A model generated the notes under the pieces. The model was not told where the DNA came from, searched no databases, and saw nothing but the letters and a program-made list of their open reading frames with translations. A stretch of DNA of 64,000 bases from contig NZ_MDEQ02000004.1 in the NCBI RefSeq assembly GCF_001883705.2, forward strand, positions 186,001 to 250,000. The letters run 5' to 3'. The position numbers and the translations under genes were made by a program. This document shows positions 52,981-62,122 of this stretch, in pieces. This stretch comes from Burkholderia catarinensis (GTDB lineage Bacteria > Pseudomonadota > Gammaproteobacteria > Burkholderiales > Burkholderiaceae). Within the stretch, counting starts at the first letter, position 1; the number at the start of each line of letters is the position of its first letter.

Positions 52981-54516
52981 ATGTGTGGAATCGGCGCCAT
53001 TTTCACCACGGAGCGTTCGTCAATCGACGGTCTTGAACAATCGCTCACCGCACTGATGAAGAAGATCGCGCATCGCGGCGACGCGTCGCGCTTCAACGAG
53101 AACCTGGTCAACGCGCGCTTCGGCCTGTCGACCAACCGGCTTGCGATCCTCGAACGCGAGCACGCCCGCCAGCCGGCCTCCGATCACGCGCGCGACATTC
53201 ATGCTGTGCTGAACGGACAGATCTACAACTACAAGGAGCTGCGCGATGCGTTGAAGGCGCGCGGCCATCAGTTCCAGGGCGGCGACGCGGAAGTGCTGCT
53301 GAAAGCCTACATCGAGTACGGCCCGGAATTCGCGGCGAAGCTTGACGGCATGTTCAGCTTTGTGATCTACGACAATCGTAACGGCCGCTTTCTGATCGGC
53401 CGCGATCATGTCGGCATCAAGCCGCTCTATTACGCGAGCCGTGACGGTATCTGGTACGTCGCTTCCGAGATCAAGTCGCTGATCAATCTCGACGCGCAGG
53501 TTCATACCCTCGAACCGGGCACCCTGTTCGACGGCGAGACGATGTACCGCTACGCGGAGTACAACGAACATCATCCCGTCAACCACGACAGCTTCGAAGT
53601 CGCCAGGGCGCGCGTGCGCACGCTGCTCGAGGAATCGGTGCGGCGGCGCGTCGACACCGATCTGCCGATCGCGGTGATGTTCAGCGGCGGTATCGACAGC
53701 GCGATCGTGCTGTATCTGGCCAAGCTGTATCACCACGACGTCACTGCGATCACCTTCGGCCTGCCAGGCTCGAAGGATACCGAGGTCGCGCAGCGCTACT
53801 GCGCCGAACACGACATCCGGCTCGTCACCTACACCTTCACCAAGCAGGACCTGATCGCCAACATCGACGATGCGGTGTACTACGGCGAGTTCTTCGAGAA
53901 GATCGACGCAATCGATTCGACCATTGCGCATTTCGGCTACTACATCGCGAACCGGCTCGGCTTCAAGGTCGCGCTGTGCGGCGAGGGGAGCGACGAGATT
54001 TTCGCCGGCTACGACCTCTTCAAGACGCATGCGTCGCCGGGCGACCTGTCGCTGTATCGCCTCAACAACCTGCACCGCACCGACCTGCAGCGCGTCGATC
54101 GCGCCAGCATGCGCAATACCGTGGAAGCGCGCGTGCCGTTCATGGATTCGGCCCTGATCAGCTACGTGCTCGGCCTGGATTTCTCGTACAAGCTGCATGA
54201 CGGCATCGAGAAATACATCCTGCGCGAGGCATTCCGCGATGCGCTGCCCGACTACATCATCGATCGGCCGAAGATTCGCATGCCCGACGGCAGCGGCGTG
54301 AAGAACACCATCATCGACCACATCGAAGGGCTCGACACGGCCGTGTCCGGCGACATCGTGGTGGTGGACCGGCTCAGGGAAATCGGCCTGACCGATCGTC
54401 CGGCCTTGTACTTCGCGCAAAAGTACCTGTCGAGCGGCTACCCGTTTCCGACCCGGCGCTTCAAGGAAGCCGGCAGGGACTACTCCGAATCGGGGTACTT
54501 CAACTTCGTGTCCTGA
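52981..54516 (+). CDS. Asparagine synthetase-like amidotransferase (glutamine-hydrolysing)
   Basis: This 511 aa protein has the two domains of AsnB. The class II glutaminase begins MCGIGAIF, so Cys2 is free to act as the nucleophile. NGQIYNYKELR and the GGDAEVLL segment are the expected Gln-binding parts. The synthetase domain has the pyrophosphatase loop MFSGGIDSAIV, the GEGSDEIFAGY block and EARVPFMDSALI. It should amidate a carboxylate through an acyl-adenylate. In this cluster the substrate may be a pathway intermediate and not aspartate. A beta-lactam-forming role (as in CarA-like relatives) is less likely because the glutaminase Cys is kept. Confidence 0.88.
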   Translation: MCGIGAIFTTERSSIDGLEQSLTALMKKIAHRGDASRFNENLVNARFGLSTNRLAILEREHARQPASDHARDIHAVLNGQIYNYKELRDALKARGHQFQGGDAEVLLKAYIEYGPEFAAKLDGMFSFVIYDNRNGRFLIGRDHVGIKPLYYASRDGIWYVASEIKSLINLDAQVHTLEPGTLFDGETMYRYAEYNEHHPVNHDSFEVARARVRTLLEESVRRRVDTDLPIAVMFSGGIDSAIVLYLAKLYHHDVTAITFGLPGSKDTEVAQRYCAEHDIRLVTYTFTKQDLIANIDDAVYYGEFFEKIDAIDSTIAHFGYYIANRLGFKVALCGEGSDEIFAGYDLFKTHASPGDLSLYRLNNLHRTDLQRVDRASMRNTVEARVPFMDSALISYVLGLDFSYKLHDGIEKYILREAFRDALPDYIIDRPKIRMPDGSGVKNTIIDHIEGLDTAVSGDIVVVDRLREIGLTDRPALYFAQKYLSSGYPFPTRRFKEAGRDYSESGYFNFVS

Positions 54517-54621
54517 GCGAGTTGCACGCGTCGCGCCGATCGCGTGAATCCGCGGGTCGATCGCGACGCGCGGCGCCCGTCTTCCGTTTCCCCACTCCAC
54601 GACCCATGAGGTGAAACCAGC

Positions 54622-55026
54622 ATGTCCACCCGTCTCGATTCGGCAAGAAGCACCGTGTTCAGCCCGTCTTTCTGGGAAGATAAGATGGGCTACGCCCGCG
54701 GAAAGCGCGTCGGCAATCACGTTTTCATCGCCGGTTGCGTGGCCTCGGACGGCAGTGCCGAGGTGATCGGCAGCAATGCCTACGACCAGACCCGCTTCAT
54801 CATCGACAAGATCGAAAGGTACCTGAACGAACTGGGTGCGGAGCTCGACGACGTCGTCAGTACGACGACGCACTTGACCGGCTTCGATCATTTCGACGGC
54901 TACTGCCGCGCATTCAGCGAACGCTTCGGCGAGATCCGACCTGTCAATACGACGGTGGCGGTGGCGTCGCTCGTCGATCCCGGGCATTTCGTCGAGATCA
55001 CCGCGATCGCGATCGTCGACGACTGA
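54622..55026 (+). CDS. RidA-family protein lacking the deaminase arginine
   Basis: This 134 aa protein has the RidA/YjgF chorismate-mutase-like fold; RidA proteins form trimers with active sites between subunits. The Arg that defines the enamine/imine deaminase subgroup (Arg105 of E. coli RidA, in the motif PARS) is Asn here (RPVNTTVAV), while the Glu of VEITAIAI is present. It probably does not hydrolyse 2-aminoacrylate. In natural product operons such Rid homologues often act on unstable imine or enol intermediates. GAGGTG precedes the ATG. Confidence 0.85.
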   Translation: MSTRLDSARSTVFSPSFWEDKMGYARGKRVGNHVFIAGCVASDGSAEVIGSNAYDQTRFIIDKIERYLNELGAELDDVVSTTTHLTGFDHFDGYCRAFSERFGEIRPVNTTVAVASLVDPGHFVEITAIAIVDD

Positions 55027-55110
55027 TACCGCGGCCTTGGGCGATCGGCGCGGCAGGGCCGGTCGCCGCGTGATCCGGTGCGGCATTCCAAGTCAAGAGG
55101 AACGGCAAGC

Positions 55111-56331
55111 ATGAAGACATTTCTGTTCATCGAGGCGCGTCCGGTTGAATCCGCCGGCATCGAATACCTGCGCGCATCGGGTTTTTCTCCGGTGCTGATG
55201 ACCTCGCTGAACCGCATGAACCAGCAGCTCTACGACGATCTCGACCTGTCGCTGTTTGATGCGGTCCACGACGTCGATACGCACGATGTCGCGGCGATCC
55301 TGACGCGCGTCGAGACGTTGGGCCTGGACGTCGCGGGGGTGCTGGGCTGTTTCGACGCGTTCGTGATTCCGGCGGCGCGAGTCGCGGCGGCACTGGGCCT
55401 GCCGCATCCGTCGCTCGAAGGATTGAGCAATGCGTTCAGCAAGAAGCGCATGCGTGACGTGTTGATCAGCCGCGGTTTCGAGCAGCCGGCGTATGAGCTG
55501 CTGTCGGCGGACGATCTGCCGGCGCGGCCGGGTATCGGCTTTCCGTGCGTGATCAAGCCGCTGCGCGATGCCGGTGCCTACAACGTGAGCCTGTGCCGCG
55601 ATCTGCGCGACTATGCGGCGGTGGTGGCGCGTATCCAGGCCGGCCACGATACGCCGATGCTGGGCGGGACGCATGCGACTTATCTCGCGGAGGAATTTCT
55701 GGAGGGGCGTTTCTATGGCGCCGAGCTGATCCATGCGGCCGGCGTGTGGCGGATTCTCGGCATCAACCGGATCTTTGTGGCCCCGGAGGACAGCCTGTGC
55801 ATGACGGGGATTTCGCATCCGTCCGATCTGTCGTCGGCCGATGCCGATGCGCTGGGCGCCGTCGTGCTCGACTGGGTCGACGCGCTCGGCCTGCACGGCG
55901 GCGCGCTCAATGTCGAGTTCATCGTGACCGCGCGCGGGCCGATGCTGGTCGAGATCAACCTGCGCGTCGCGGGAGCGCGCGCGGTCCGGCAGATCGCGCT
56001 GACCTCGGGCGTCGACATGATCCGTCACCTGATCGACTTCTGCCTCGGGCGCTCGGGGCCGGTTGTGCCGAGCCGCGAGCGTAGCCATGCTTACGTGGCC
56101 GATGCGTTCGTGTTCAGCCCGAAGGCCGGCGTCATCCGCGAGATCGCCTTTGCGCCGTCGGATCCGCATTATGTCGATAGCGGCTTCCGGCATTTGCCGC
56201 TTGTCTCGACCACGGGCTCGCGCAATTTCGGCGCCGTGATCGGTTACGTGATGGCGCATGGCGCGAGCTGCGAGGAGGCGATGAAGCGTGCCCGGTCGCT
56301 GGCCGACAGCGTGCATGTCGAGGTCGAATGA
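55111..56331 (+). CDS. ATP-grasp carboxylate-amine ligase
   Basis: This 406 aa protein shows the ATP-grasp fold: a central ATP-binding lysine in PCVIKPLRDAGAYNVSL, the EEFLEGRFYGAEL strand, and the Mg ligands in NVEFIVTARGPMLVEINLR. Such enzymes activate a carboxylate as an acyl phosphate and join it to an amine, as in L-amino-acid ligases and phosphoribosylamine-glycine ligase. The specificity is unknown. The ATG at 55111 is preferred over an earlier frame start because AGAGGA lies in front of it. In this operon it may make a dipeptide or an amide bond independent of the NRPS. Confidence 0.85.
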   Translation: MKTFLFIEARPVESAGIEYLRASGFSPVLMTSLNRMNQQLYDDLDLSLFDAVHDVDTHDVAAILTRVETLGLDVAGVLGCFDAFVIPAARVAAALGLPHPSLEGLSNAFSKKRMRDVLISRGFEQPAYELLSADDLPARPGIGFPCVIKPLRDAGAYNVSLCRDLRDYAAVVARIQAGHDTPMLGGTHATYLAEEFLEGRFYGAELIHAAGVWRILGINRIFVAPEDSLCMTGISHPSDLSSADADALGAVVLDWVDALGLHGGALNVEFIVTARGPMLVEINLRVAGARAVRQIALTSGVDMIRHLIDFCLGRSGPVVPSRERSHAYVADAFVFSPKAGVIREIAFAPSDPHYVDSGFRHLPLVSTTGSRNFGAVIGYVMAHGASCEEAMKRARSLADSVHVEVE

Positions 56332-56433
56332 GACGCGGTGCACGGCCGGCCCGCAAAGGCGTCCCCGTCACAATGACGGTTCAGGCGGCGTGACGACCCC
56401 GCCGCATTCCCTTATCCAGGTGAGAGAGACGAC

Positions 56434-57300
56434 ATGGCAATTCTGATGGGCCTGATATCGGCCTTGTGCTGGGGCAGTACTGACTTCATGGCCGGGCAGG
56501 CCGCGCGGCAGGTCGGCGTGACGCGTTCGCTGTTCTACAGCCAGTCGTTCGGTTTCCTGTTGTTGACGATCGCACTGGCGTTTCATCCGTCGTTGCTGCA
56601 TATCGCGGCCCTCGATGCGGACCTGCTGATCGGTATTGTCGCGGCGATCTGTAACCTCGTGGCGATGGCCGCGCTGCTCAAGGCGTTGTCGATCGGCAAG
56701 GCGTCGGTGGTGGCGCCGATCGTCTCGCTGTACGGCGCTATCACGACCGTGCTGGCCGTGCTCGGCGGGCAATCCGTCACGGGCATGACGGTGGCGGGCC
56801 TCGTGATCTGCATCGTCGGCGCCAGCCTGGCCAGCATGGCGAAGTCGAGCGGCGGCGAGGCAGAGTCGCCGGCCTCGATCGGCTTCGCGCTGCTTTCCGC
56901 GGTGATGTTCGGACTCGGCTTCTGGCTGCAGGGGGCGTTTGCCGTCAAGAGCCTTGGCGTGGTCAGCGCGCTGTGGGTCTACTACCTGACCGCCGTGGTG
57001 ATCCTGTTCCTCGTTCTGGCCAGCAAGCGCAACATCTCGGTGCCGCCGGGCTCGATCGTCGTATTGCTGATGTCGATCAGCCTGTTCAGCCTGCTCGGCT
57101 TCTTTTCGCTGGCTTTCGGCGCCACCACCGGCCACGTCGCGATCGTCACCGTGCTCAGTTCGCTTGCCAGCGGCGTGACCGTGCTGCTCGGTTTTTTCAT
57201 TCGGCACGAGCGACCCAGCTACGCGCAGTGGGGCGGTATCGTCGCGATCATCGTCGGGGTGGTGATGTTGAAGGTGACGCCGCAGTTGCTGGCCGGCTGA
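56434..57300 (+). CDS. EamA/DMT-type exporter
   Basis: This 288 aa protein has ten hydrophobic segments with two EamA halves (ALCWGSTDFMAGQAAR at the start, and a repeat beginning SIGFALLSAVMFGLGF). Such proteins export amino acids and small metabolites. Its place in the middle of a biosynthetic operon suggests it exports the product or supplies self-resistance. The substrate cannot be read. It is a different protein from the DMT exporter encoded at 32878-33861. Confidence 0.85.
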   Translation: MAILMGLISALCWGSTDFMAGQAARQVGVTRSLFYSQSFGFLLLTIALAFHPSLLHIAALDADLLIGIVAAICNLVAMAALLKALSIGKASVVAPIVSLYGAITTVLAVLGGQSVTGMTVAGLVICIVGASLASMAKSSGGEAESPASIGFALLSAVMFGLGFWLQGAFAVKSLGVVSALWVYYLTAVVILFLVLASKRNISVPPGSIVVLLMSISLFSLLGFFSLAFGATTGHVAIVTVLSSLASGVTVLLGFFIRHERPSYAQWGGIVAIIVGVVMLKVTPQLLAG

Positions 57301-57430
57301 GCGCCCGGCCGGTTCTGCGCGGCGACGCGCGCGGGTCATCGGGCGGCCGGCGGGGGCCGTCGTCGAAGAAGGCAGTCTGGCGAGCGTTTGCGCCGCCGGG
57401 ATGGACAACGCCGTGAGGACGGAGAAGATC

Positions 57431-60223
57431 ATGCGATCCGAGGAGCAGGTATCGGGCTGGAAAGCCTTGTTGGACGTAGCGGGCGCGGCAGGGCGCGTGG
57501 CCCGGGCGGCGCCGGGCAGCGAGGCCTCCGTGGGTGCCGACGTCGCCGTGATCGAGCGCGACGCGGCGAGCCTGCGGCCCGACGATCTCGGCCTGCCGCA
57601 CCTGCTGCTTGCGCAAGCGCGGCGCCAGCCCGAGGGGACGGCGGTGGTATTCGGCGACGAGCGCTTGTCCTACCGCGAGTTCACGGCAGCCAGCCTGCAG
57701 GTGGCCGCGCATCTGCGGCATCTCGGTTGTGCGGCGGACGACTGCATCGGCATGTATGTGGAGCCGTCGATCGAACAGATCTTGCTGGCCTGGGGCGTGC
57801 TGTTCGCCGGCAGCGCCTACCTGGCGTTGTCGCTCGAGTATCCGGAGGAGCGCTTGCGATACATGATGGCCGACGCGAAGGTGGCGATCGTGGTCACGCA
57901 GCGCCGGTTCCGCGAGCGGCTCGCGGCGATCGTGCCGCCCGGCACGCGGATCGTCGTCATCGAGGATGTCGCAGCCTACCTGCGCAGCCACGCTGTCGCC
58001 ATCGATCCGTCGGCGTATGCGGATCGGGTGCGGCCCGCACAGCTGGCCTACGTGATCTATACCTCCGGCAGCACGGGCAAGCCCAAGGGCGTGATGATCG
58101 AGCATCGCAGCATCGTCAACCAGATGCGTTGGCTTGCCGAGTCCTGCGGGCTCGGGCCCGGCAAGACGCTGCTGCACAAGACACCGATCAGCTTCGACGC
58201 GGCACAGTGGGAAATCCTTGCGCCGGCCTCCGGCGCGACGCTGGTGGTCGGTCGCCCTGGCGTGCATCGCAGCGTCGACGAACTGATCGACACTCTCGTG
58301 CGTTATCAGGTGACCACGCTGCAATGCGTGCCCACGCTGTTGCAGGCCTTGCTCGACAGTGGCCGCTTTGCCGCCTGCCGGTCGCTGCGACAGATCCTGA
58401 GCGGTGCGGAAAGCCTGTCAACCAAGCTGGCCGGCCAATGCCTCGACACGCTGCCGCAATGCGAGCTGATCAACATGTATGGGCCGGCCGAGTGCACGAT
58501 CAATGCGTCGGCGGTCACGGTGACGCGCGAACGGATCGCCAGCAGCACCAACGGCATTTCGATCGGCCGCCCGGTGCGTAACACGACGCTCCATATTCTC
58601 GACGAAGGGCTTTCGCCGGTGGCCGCCGGCGAGATCGGCGAGCTGTATGTCGGCGGCATCCAGCTGGCGCGTGGCTACCTGAATCTGCCCGAGCTGACGG
58701 CCGAACGGTTTCTCGACACGCCGATGTTGCGCGAACGTTACGGTTCGCGTCTGTACCGCACCGGCGATCTCGCCAGCTGGAACGCGGACGGTAGTGCTCA
58801 GTTCGCGGGGCGCAAGGACAGCCAGATCAAGTTTCGCGGTATGCGCATCGAGCTCGAGGAGATCAAGCTGGCGCTGGAAGGACTCGCGCCCGTGAAGAGC
58901 GCGGCGGTGTTGACGCATGCCAACCGGCATAGCGGAGCGCAGCAATTGCTGGCGTGCGTTGAGTTGAACGCCGATGCCGCGCGCGACGTGGGCAGCCGCC
59001 CGGCCGGCGAAGTGGCGGCGTCGCTGCGCGCGGCGCTGAGCGAGCGCTTGCCCGATTACATGGTGCCGGGCGAGTTCCGGGTGGTCGACCGCCTGCCGCT
59101 GACTGTCAGCGGCAAGATCGACTTCCGGGCGCTGGCGGCGTGGAGCGAGTCGGATCAGGTACGGCCCGTCGTGCTGCCGCGCACGGCGGCGGAAAAGCGG
59201 ATCGGCGCGATCTGGATGCAGACGATGAAACGCGTCGACGTGTCGATCCAGGACGATTTTTTTGCCTACGGTGGTGATTCGCTGGTCGCGGTCGAGCTGA
59301 TCGAGAAGATCAATGCGGCGTTTGGTACGTGCCTGCAGCTGCATGCGTTGTTTCGTGCGCCAACCATCGAGAAGCTGGCGCAGCTTGTCGAGGGCGGGGT
59401 GCCGGATGGCGGTTCTTCGCGGCTGATTCGTCTGAAGGCGAAGGGCACTCTGTCGCCGGTATTCTGCTGGCCGGGGCTCGGCGGGTATCCGATGAACCTG
59501 CGCATACTGGCCGGCAAGCTGTCGATCGACCGGCCGTTCTACGGGATTCAGGCGCTCGGCATCGGCGACGGCGAGGTGCGGTGCCGCACGGTCGAGGCGA
59601 TGGCCCGCCATGATATCGCGGCCATCCGGTGTATCCAGCCGGTCGGGCCGTACACCTTGTGGGGTTATTCGTTCGGCGCGGGCGTCGCGTTCGAGGCGGC
59701 GCATCAGCTCGAGCAGCAGGGCGAACAGGTCGAGAGCCTGGTCCTGATCGCACCCGGCCGGGCGCAGATCGGGCTCTCGCCGTCGGCGCTCGACGATGAC
59801 TATCCCGTGTATGGCGATCCGGCACTGGTCGCGCTGCTGTTCTCGGTGTTCGCGCGTGGTGCCGGCGATGCCGATCTCGCCGAGTGCCTGGCGTTCACGC
59901 GCGACGAAGCGAGCTTCGCCGACTTTATCCGCAGCCGGCACCCCGGGCTCTCGATCGATCAGATCCGGCGCATCGCCACCATCGTGGTCCGGACGTTTGC
60001 GCTCAACTACACGGACGCACAGGTGCGCGCGCGCGTGATTGGTGCGCCGATCACGATCTTCAACGCGCGTGACGACGGGGTGTCCTTCATCGAGCGATGC
60101 GGCGACTATCCGTCTACGCCGTGCGTGCACGACCTCGACGCCACCCATTTCGATGTGCTGAAACCTCCGCATCTTGACCAGTTGATCGAGCTGATCCATC
60201 TGCACCAGTGGTCTGCCTCCTGA
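57431..60223 (+). CDS. Single-module NRPS: adenylation, carrier and thioesterase domains
   Basis: This 930 aa enzyme has no condensation domain. The adenylation domain (about residues 50-540) has the motifs YTSGSTGKPKG, NMYGPAECTINAS and YRTGDL, and ends with the Lys of VSGKIDF. By hand alignment to GrsA the pocket residues read D-A-W-Q-L-G-M-I-N-K, closest to codes I recall for glutamine (D-A-W-Q-F-G-L-I-D-K). The carrier domain has GGDSL (Ser about 617). The thioesterase has GYSFG (Ser about 745), with an Asp and a late His in ATHFDV. The enzyme should load one amino acid and release it by hydrolysis, cyclisation or transfer. The ATG at 57431 (GGAGAA upstream) is preferred over one ten codons earlier. 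Confidence 0.88.
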   Translation: MRSEEQVSGWKALLDVAGAAGRVARAAPGSEASVGADVAVIERDAASLRPDDLGLPHLLLAQARRQPEGTAVVFGDERLSYREFTAASLQVAAHLRHLGCAADDCIGMYVEPSIEQILLAWGVLFAGSAYLALSLEYPEERLRYMMADAKVAIVVTQRRFRERLAAIVPPGTRIVVIEDVAAYLRSHAVAIDPSAYADRVRPAQLAYVIYTSGSTGKPKGVMIEHRSIVNQMRWLAESCGLGPGKTLLHKTPISFDAAQWEILAPASGATLVVGRPGVHRSVDELIDTLVRYQVTTLQCVPTLLQALLDSGRFAACRSLRQILSGAESLSTKLAGQCLDTLPQCELINMYGPAECTINASAVTVTRERIASSTNGISIGRPVRNTTLHILDEGLSPVAAGEIGELYVGGIQLARGYLNLPELTAERFLDTPMLRERYGSRLYRTGDLASWNADGSAQFAGRKDSQIKFRGMRIELEEIKLALEGLAPVKSAAVLTHANRHSGAQQLLACVELNADAARDVGSRPAGEVAASLRAALSERLPDYMVPGEFRVVDRLPLTVSGKIDFRALAAWSESDQVRPVVLPRTAAEKRIGAIWMQTMKRVDVSIQDDFFAYGGDSLVAVELIEKINAAFGTCLQLHALFRAPTIEKLAQLVEGGVPDGGSSRLIRLKAKGTLSPVFCWPGLGGYPMNLRILAGKLSIDRPFYGIQALGIGDGEVRCRTVEAMARHDIAAIRCIQPVGPYTLWGYSFGAGVAFEAAHQLEQQGEQVESLVLIAPGRAQIGLSPSALDDDYPVYGDPALVALLFSVFARGAGDADLAECLAFTRDEASFADFIRSRHPGLSIDQIRRIATIVVRTFALNYTDAQVRARVIGAPITIFNARDDGVSFIERCGDYPSTPCVHDLDATHFDVLKPPHLDQLIELIHLHQWSAS

Positions 60224-60257
60224 AGCGAGCAGGGCTGCCCCTCATCGAAGGACTGTC

Positions 60258-62045
60258 GTGACCCTTTCAACACCGATCGATACAGCTGGCACGGGCCGTG
60301 CCGAATCTGCGCCGTCAAGTACGTCCATCGGGCCCACGCGCCGTTGCGTGGTGATCGGCGGCAGCACGCTGGCGATGCGCTGCATCGCGATGCTGCGCGA
60401 GGCGGGATACGTCGTCGCGGCCGTGCTGCCGACCGAGCCGACACTCGCAACGTGGGCGGCCGGGCAGGCACTGCCGTGCTTCGATACGCTCGCCAACCTA
60501 GAGGCGTGGCTTGCCCATCGCGAGACCGAATGGCTGTTTTCGATCGTCAATCCGCTCGTGCTGCCTGCGTCGTTGCTGGCGCGTTTTCGTCGGGGAGGCT
60601 TCAATTATCACGATGCACCGTTGCCGCGCTATGGTGGAACGCATGCGACCACGTGGGCGCTGCTCGCGCAGGAGACCCGGCATGCGATCACCTGGCACCG
60701 CATCGCCGCCGCGGTCGATGCGGGCGACATCGCGGTGCAATGCGAGGTCGAGATCGAGCCGGCCGAATCGGCGCTGTCGCTCAATCTCAAGTGTTACCAG
60801 GCGGCTGCCGACGGGTTTGGCCGGCTGCTCGCCGAGCTGGCGGCCGACACGCTCGTTTGTCGGCCGCAGGATCCGTCGCGACGGTCCTTCTTTGCGAAGC
60901 GGCGGCGTCCCGAGGCGGCCGGTTGCCTGCGCTGGGACCAGCCTGCGCAGGCCCTGTCGGCGATGGTGCGTGCGCTGACTTTCGGGCCCTACCATGCCAA
61001 CCCGATGGCCCTGCCGAAGATGCGGATCGACGGCCGGCATCTGTGGGTGAGCCGGCTCCACGTGTTGCCCGAGCGTTCGGGCCTGTTGCCGGGTACGCTC
61101 GTTGATGTCGCGCCGGATCACTGGCGCATCGCGACCGGCAGCGAGGACGTTGCCGTCGAATTCTCGGCACCCGACGGGACACAGCTCGATTCGTTCGATC
61201 TCGCTGCCGAGCATGGCGTGCTGGAGGGCGAGCGCTTTCCGATCCTCGGCGATGCCGAAGCGCGGCGCCTGGAACGCGTCCATGAAGCGGTGGCACTCGA
61301 TGAAGCATTCTGGGTGGGACGGCTTGAGCGCTTCGAGGCGTCGTCGCTGCCGTTCGTGGCCCGGCAGGATTCCACCGCGACGGGGGCGAAGGCAAGTGCG
61401 TGGCGACCATTGCCGGGGGTAGCGGTGCGCGCGTCCGATGCCGCGATCGAGTTGGCCTGGGGCGCGTGGCTGCTCCACGTTGCGGACCTGGCGGGCACGA
61501 CGCATTTGCAGCTGGGTTGGTCGGTCGCCGGGCAGGACGACCTCGATATTGAGGCAGGCGGTGCCGCTTGCTTCGCCCCGATCGTGCCGACCGACATCGA
61601 TCTCGATTGCACGTGGACGCCGGCGGAACTGATCGAGCGGGTGGCGGCCGAGCACGACCGCCTGGCTCGGCACCGGACCCATGCGCTCGACCTCGTCGCG
61701 CGGTTTCCTTCGCTGCGTGCGGTGCCGTTGCTGCATGCGCGTCAGCCTTGGCCCTTCGGCATCGCGATCACGTGTGAAGCCGGTGAGGTAAGCGACGGCG
61801 CCGTCCGGTCCGGCATTGCGCCAGGCCGGATGCTATGGCTGCAGATCGATGCGCTCGGCCGCAAGTTTCGACTCGTGGCCGAGGCGTCGGGCGTCGCGCA
61901 TGCCGAGCTGAATTCGATGATGTCCGAGCTGGTCGAATCGATGATCGCGCTGGGCCGCCCGGAGCAGGCGGATCGGGCGATCGGGCGCGTTCGCGAAAAT
62001 CGCGAACGTCGCGAATTCGACGCCTGGGCGGGACCGTCACGCTGA
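60258..62045 (+). CDS. Formyltransferase fused to half a condensation domain
   Basis: This 595 aa protein has an N-terminal formyltransferase (about residues 30-320) with the catalytic Asn and His of FNYHDAPLPRYGG (116 and 118) and the Asp of VDAGDI (154/157), as in Met-tRNA formyltransferase. The rest looks like the C-terminal lobe of an NRPS condensation domain (AWGAWLLHVADL, WTPAELIERVAAEHDRLARH), ending in the linker sequence that normally leads into an adenylation domain. The N-lobe motif HHxxxDG is missing, so this part is probably structural. Initiating F-A-T modules use this order in one chain; here the F part is a separate gene placed after the A-T-TE gene. The GTG start has GAAGGA upstream. 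Confidence 0.82.
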   Translation: MTLSTPIDTAGTGRAESAPSSTSIGPTRRCVVIGGSTLAMRCIAMLREAGYVVAAVLPTEPTLATWAAGQALPCFDTLANLEAWLAHRETEWLFSIVNPLVLPASLLARFRRGGFNYHDAPLPRYGGTHATTWALLAQETRHAITWHRIAAAVDAGDIAVQCEVEIEPAESALSLNLKCYQAAADGFGRLLAELAADTLVCRPQDPSRRSFFAKRRRPEAAGCLRWDQPAQALSAMVRALTFGPYHANPMALPKMRIDGRHLWVSRLHVLPERSGLLPGTLVDVAPDHWRIATGSEDVAVEFSAPDGTQLDSFDLAAEHGVLEGERFPILGDAEARRLERVHEAVALDEAFWVGRLERFEASSLPFVARQDSTATGAKASAWRPLPGVAVRASDAAIELAWGAWLLHVADLAGTTHLQLGWSVAGQDDLDIEAGGAACFAPIVPTDIDLDCTWTPAELIERVAAEHDRLARHRTHALDLVARFPSLRAVPLLHARQPWPFGIAITCEAGEVSDGAVRSGIAPGRMLWLQIDALGRKFRLVAEASGVAHAELNSMMSELVESMIALGRPEQADRAIGRVRENRERREFDAWAGPSR

Positions 62046-62122
62046 CCGCCGGCCGTCGGCGGATGGTCCGGCCTGTGGCGGGACGCTTGCAGTCGGCACG
62101 CATCGGGCATGCGGAACGGCCG

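Noticed and set aside
52981-54516. Beta-lactam synthetase
   Set aside because: The glutaminase cysteine and Gln-binding loop are intact, which argues for an ammonia-using amidotransferase. It is not strictly excluded.
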